Of a stretch of 7,664 nucleotides of DNA, positions 5,375-7,664 are shown piece by piece. The notes below the pieces were generated by a model. That model was not told the DNA's origin and did not search any database. It worked only from the letters and a program-made list of their open reading frames with translations. The position numbers and the translations under genes were made by a program. This DNA comes from Gammaproteobacteria bacterium (GTDB taxonomy: Bacteria; Pseudomonadota; Gammaproteobacteria; SZUA-229), in assembly GCA_023136715.1 (NCBI GenBank), contig JAGLQT010000267.1:1-7664 (forward strand), written 5' to 3'. Each line of letters starts with the position of its first letter. Position 1 is the stretch's first letter.

Positions 5375-5857
5375 ATGCAAATCGAAAACAATAAAGTTGC
5401 AACCCTTCATTACACGCTAAAAGACAATGAAGGCAATATTCTGGATCAATCTGAAGATGGCAGCTTTGTTTATTTGCATGGCGCACTCAACATCATTCCC
5501 GGACTTGAAACAGCACTCACAGGTAAAACTGCTGGTGAAGAACTCAACGTAAAAGTTTCACCTGATGACGGTTACGGCGTTCGTTCAGAAGAACATATGC
5601 AGGAAGTGCCTAAGGAAATGTTTGAATCAGATGCTGATATCCAGGTAGGCATGCAGTTTCATGCACAAGGTCCCGATGGACAAGCACTGATGGTGACTGT
5701 GGCAGAAATTAAAGATGAAGCAATCGTGGTTGATGGTAATCATCCTTTAGCGGGTATGGAATTGAATTTCGATGTGAAAATTATTGAAGTTCGAGATGCT
5801 AGCGATGAAGAAATGGAACATGGTCATGTTCACAGCCCAGAAGGTTGTGGTCACTAA
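5375..5857 (+). CDS. slyD: FKBP-type peptidyl-prolyl isomerase, SlyD-like
   Basis: The 160-residue cytoplasmic protein catalyses cis-trans isomerisation of X-Pro bonds and acts as a folding helper. The FKBP fold is split as in SlyD. The N-terminal part holds VATLHYTLKDNEGNILDQS and LHGALNIIPGLETAL (34-48). An insert-in-flap chaperone domain spans about 68-125, starting after DDGYG. The C-terminal part returns with DGNHPLAGMELNFDVKI (120-136). The tail carries histidines 149, 151, 153 and 160 and one cysteine (158). This is a short version of the metal-binding tail that in E. coli SlyD delivers nickel for hydrogenase maturation; here it is probably a weaker metal site. The gene is followed after 21 bases by the SET-domain gene on the same strand, with no terminator between, so the two form an operon. 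Confidence 0.93.
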   Translation: MQIENNKVATLHYTLKDNEGNILDQSEDGSFVYLHGALNIIPGLETALTGKTAGEELNVKVSPDDGYGVRSEEHMQEVPKEMFESDADIQVGMQFHAQGPDGQALMVTVAEIKDEAIVVDGNHPLAGMELNFDVKIIEVRDASDEEMEHGHVHSPEGCGH

Positions 5858-5878
5858 TACAAACATCTGGAAGGGACC

Positions 5879-6241
5879 ATGCTGGAAGATGATGAGCTAG
5901 AAGCTCGGTATTATGTTGATGATTCGGGCATACACGGCAAAGGCCTGTATGCTCGGGTATCAATAAAAAAAGGCGAATACATGGGTACCTATGACGGCCC
6001 TGAAGGCGTCGAAGATGGTAGTAATGTATTAGAAAATGGCAGCCACGTTTTATGGGTTGAAGAGGAAGATGGAACATGGACAGGCCGCAATGGCCAGAAT
6101 ATTTTACGTTATCTCAATCACCACAAAAAACCCCACGCTGAATTTAATGGTTTTGATCTGTATGCCATTAAGAATATCAAAGAAGGTGAAGAGCTCACTA
6201 TTAATTATGGTGAAGAACCTGATCCGGACTTTTGTGATTAG
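5879..6241 (+). CDS. Small SET-domain protein (probable protein-lysine methyltransferase)
   Basis: At 120 residues this is little more than a bare SET domain. Residues 17-40 (GIHGKGLYARVSIKKGEYMG) match the start of SET domains, where the G-x-G part binds S-adenosylmethionine. RYLNHHKKPHAEF at 77-89 matches the RFINHSCxPN motif, keeping the N-H pair. EGEELTINYGE at 102-112 matches the GEELTYDYG end motif, with Y110 as the catalytic tyrosine. A single C119 in DPDFCD is all that remains of the cysteine-rich post-SET region. SET proteins add methyl groups to lysines; in bacteria the targets are mostly unknown and include ribosomal or histone-like proteins. GGAAGGG at 5869-5875 is a good ribosome site for the ATG at 5879. 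Co-transcription with slyD is likely. Family membership is firm; activity and substrate are inferred. Confidence 0.92.
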   Translation: MLEDDELEARYYVDDSGIHGKGLYARVSIKKGEYMGTYDGPEGVEDGSNVLENGSHVLWVEEEDGTWTGRNGQNILRYLNHHKKPHAEFNGFDLYAIKNIKEGEELTINYGEEPDPDFCD

Positions 6242-6338
6242 CTTTCCTGTTATTTCCGTGTAGGTGCTGTGTTCAGATAGAGTACAGCTATGATGTGCTT
6301 AGTAAAATCAGAAGGACTACATCGTTGAATGGTTGGTG
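6242..6338. other. Convergent intergenic gap after the SET gene
   Basis: This gap of about 97 bases separates the ends of two convergent genes. A modest hairpin (GCTGT at 6266-6270 with ACAGC at 6284-6288, extendable by wobble pairs) could slow polymerase but lacks a U tract. A second short repeat, GGTTG at 6331-6335 with CAACC at 6347-6351, overlaps the end of the leftward gene. No convincing intrinsic terminator or gene is visible. Confidence 0.3.
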
Positions 6339-7136
6339 TTAAAAATCAACCGGTAAATAAAAGAACACAAACCGCCCATCTTCAATATCTACTTTCAGGG
6401 TTGCGCCGTGGTAAACACCATAATCGACATAGCCGGGTAGCGGGCTGTTGGCGTGGCATTCGCTGGAATGTTGTGGAGATTCGAAGTCACGGTCTTTGTC
6501 GTACCAGGAAAGCAGCATGTAGTTTTCCAGTTTGTGGTCGGCGACTTTGTTGGCGATTTGCATGGCGAGCTGATAATCGGCGGGTGATGGCTCAGGACTG
6601 AGCTCGACGGTTTCTACGTTGGAGAAGTCGGGGCCGTCCATGTTGCAGAATGAGCCAGATTCAGGTTTTTCTATGGTAGAAGGTGCCTGGTCAAAATGAG
6701 GGATTTGTTGTTTATCTTGCTCAAAGTGAACCACTGATTTTATTTTGAGGTCGGCTGGTAAATTTGTTGATACTGGACAATGTCCCATGCGTTCGATGAT
6801 GTATGAAATATCATTATCGCTGGGCTGGCCAGATTTTAATTTGGCGTTAAATATTACATCGACTTTTTTGATGTGCCAGGATTCGTCAGCGGTGAGTTTG
6901 AGTTCACCCGTAGCCGATTCGAGTATCAGGTTCCGTTCGGCACTGTTGGTGCGCATGTACAGATGCTGGCAGGAAAACAGGCCATAAACCAGCAGCAGGA
7001 AGCCCGGTGACTTTACGCTGAGGTGTAGTTTTTTCCATTCGTCATCTGTCCATATTTCTACGACAAGGTCAGTGAAGTCATTCTTGTCAGTTTCATAGTT
7101 GCAGGCAAGGCGTAGGTGGAAGTCTCTATCTGTCAT
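6339..7136 (-). CDS. OsmC-like domain fused to a C-terminal domain of unknown function
   Basis: The 265-residue protein has two parts. Residues about 25-140 resemble a minimal OsmC/Ohr fold. The segment SPGFLLLVYGLFSC with C56 sits where OsmC proteins have their first cysteine at the head of the central helix. GHCPVSTNLP with C120 matches the second redox-cysteine motif (CPVS). OsmC and Ohr proteins reduce organic hydroperoxides with these two cysteines, but this copy lacks part of the usual N-terminal sheet. After a linker rich in P, S and E (about 141-182), residues 183-265 form a second domain containing YMLLSWYDKDRDFES, HSSECH and GYVDYGVYHGATLKVDI. It recalls the little-studied AF1514-type proteins, with low confidence. 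The ATG lies 4 bases after the efpL stop, with a GAGGG ribosome site inside efpL, so the two are probably co-transcribed. Confidence 0.72.
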   Translation of the reverse strand: MTDRDFHLRLACNYETDKNDFTDLVVEIWTDDEWKKLHLSVKSPGFLLLVYGLFSCQHLYMRTNSAERNLILESATGELKLTADESWHIKKVDVIFNAKLKSGQPSDNDISYIIERMGHCPVSTNLPADLKIKSVVHFEQDKQQIPHFDQAPSTIEKPESGSFCNMDGPDFSNVETVELSPEPSPADYQLAMQIANKVADHKLENYMLLSWYDKDRDFESPQHSSECHANSPLPGYVDYGVYHGATLKVDIEDGRFVFFYLPVDF

Positions 7137-7140
7137 GACA

Positions 7141-7664
7141 TTATGCCCTCGACATGAATTCGCGTGTTTCCGTGTTTACTTTTATTTTATCGCCGATGGT
7201 TAAATATTCGGGTACCTGGACGACCAGGCCAGTGGTCAGGATGGCTGGCTTGGTGCGCGCTGATGATGAAGCGGCTTTCATACCCGGTGAGCAGTCGGTG
7301 ATTTCCAGTGTTACGTTGGCAGGTAGTTCTATACCGAGTATTTGTCCTTCAGCGACCAGTGCTGTTACGCCTTCCAGACTTTCGGACAGAAATTGTAGCT
7401 CTTCTTCGACGCTTTCATCCGGCAGGGTATATTGATCATAGCTATCGGTATCCATGAAAGTACAGCCATCAGCATCGCGGAATAACAGCTTGATTGGGCT
7501 ACGCGTCATTTCGACGTCATCGATTTTTTCATCACCTTTGAAGCTGCGCTCAAATTTTTGATGTGTTGAAACATCCTTACCCGTGACTTTATAAAGCGTG
7601 CTGCCGCCACGTGAATGAGGTGATTGCACAAAGATTTTTTTGACGATGATGTTTTTACCATCAA
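7141..7664 (-). CDS. efpL: Elongation factor P-like protein EfpL/YeiP (5' partial)
   Basis: EfpL is the EF-P paralogue that helps ribosomes past proline-rich and other stalling motifs. The frame stays open to the right edge, and the visible part begins DGKNIIVKK, about 16 residues after the E. coli start. The apparent GTG start at 7629 is simply V in KKIFVQSP and is rejected. The tip of the N-terminal domain reads SPHSRGGSTLYK, the counterpart of SPTARGAATLYK in E. coli YeiP, so arginine sits where EF-P has its modified lysine. Further matches are RSFKGDEK, the FMDTDSYDQYTL segment, EGQILGIELPANVTLEI, PGMKAASSSARTKPA and LVVQVPEYLTIGDKI, covering all three domains. It is followed after 4 bases by the OsmC fusion gene. 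The identification is secure; the start lies outside the window. Confidence 0.94.
   Translation of the reverse strand, partial: DGKNIIVKKIFVQSPHSRGGSTLYKVTGKDVSTHQKFERSFKGDEKIDDVEMTRSPIKLLFRDADGCTFMDTDSYDQYTLPDESVEEELQFLSESLEGVTALVAEGQILGIELPANVTLEITDCSPGMKAASSSARTKPAILTTGLVVQVPEYLTIGDKIKVNTETREFMSRA

Noticed and set aside
5164..5391. 75-residue leftward open frame across the yqhA-slyD gap
   Set aside because: It runs through the terminator hairpin and the slyD start, has no ribosome site and shows no domain features.
6266..6288. Hairpin after the SET gene as an intrinsic terminator
   Set aside because: The stem is short with wobble pairs and there is no T tract on either strand.
7627..7629. 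GTG as the start of efpL
   Set aside because: The family sequence continues upstream in frame to the window edge (DGKNIIVKKIF), so this codon is an internal valine.
1..7664. Mobile element, defence system or CRISPR array
   Set aside because: No transposase, integrase, nuclease-helicase set, terminal repeats or regularly spaced repeats are present; all genes look like stable chromosomal functions.

Overview
The window looks like chromosomal DNA of a gammaproteobacterium of moderate GC content, probably marine or environmental. The evidence is a YqhA/UPF0114 protein that aligns almost end to end with the E. coli one, an EfpL/YeiP paralogue of EF-P, an MsrA of E. coli length and layout, and a SlyD-type FKBP. 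The species cannot be fixed from the sequence alone. There is no transposase, integrase, phage gene, CRISPR array, tRNA or rRNA. Coding density is high, and every intergenic gap is under 300 bases.

Layout, left to right. (1) The 3' part of a family-4-like uracil-DNA glycosylase runs rightward off the left edge; its last 13 bases overlap the end of msrA tail to tail. (2) A leftward three-gene unit, read from 3543 down to 513, encodes an exported protein with two thioredoxin folds, a YihY/BrkB inner-membrane protein with a cytoplasmic winged-helix-like tail, and MsrA; the gaps are 14 and 2 bases. (3) Divergent from it across about 130 bases is a rightward gene for a cytoplasmic thioredoxin-fold/HEAT-repeat fusion. 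(4) A leftward pair follows: yqhA, then an 81-residue protein of unknown function. (5) The 277-base region 5098-5374 holds no protein gene. It does hold a near-consensus FNR/Anr-type site, a pyrimidine-rich anti-Shine-Dalgarno tract between two hairpins, and a strong rightward intrinsic terminator with no rightward gene before it. Together these suggest an unannotated small RNA. (6) A rightward pair encodes a SlyD-like prolyl isomerase and a 120-residue SET-domain protein. (7) A leftward pair at the right edge encodes EfpL (its start lies outside the window) and a fusion of an OsmC-like domain to a second domain of unknown function.

The common theme is protein quality control and thiol redox chemistry: methionine sulfoxide repair, three CxxC thioredoxin folds in two proteins, an OsmC-like two-cysteine domain, a prolyl isomerase, and a translation factor for stalled ribosomes. 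The most promising undescribed element is the candidate oxygen-responsive small RNA between yqhA and slyD. The thioredoxin-HEAT fusion, the OsmC fusion and the SlyD-SET pairing come next.
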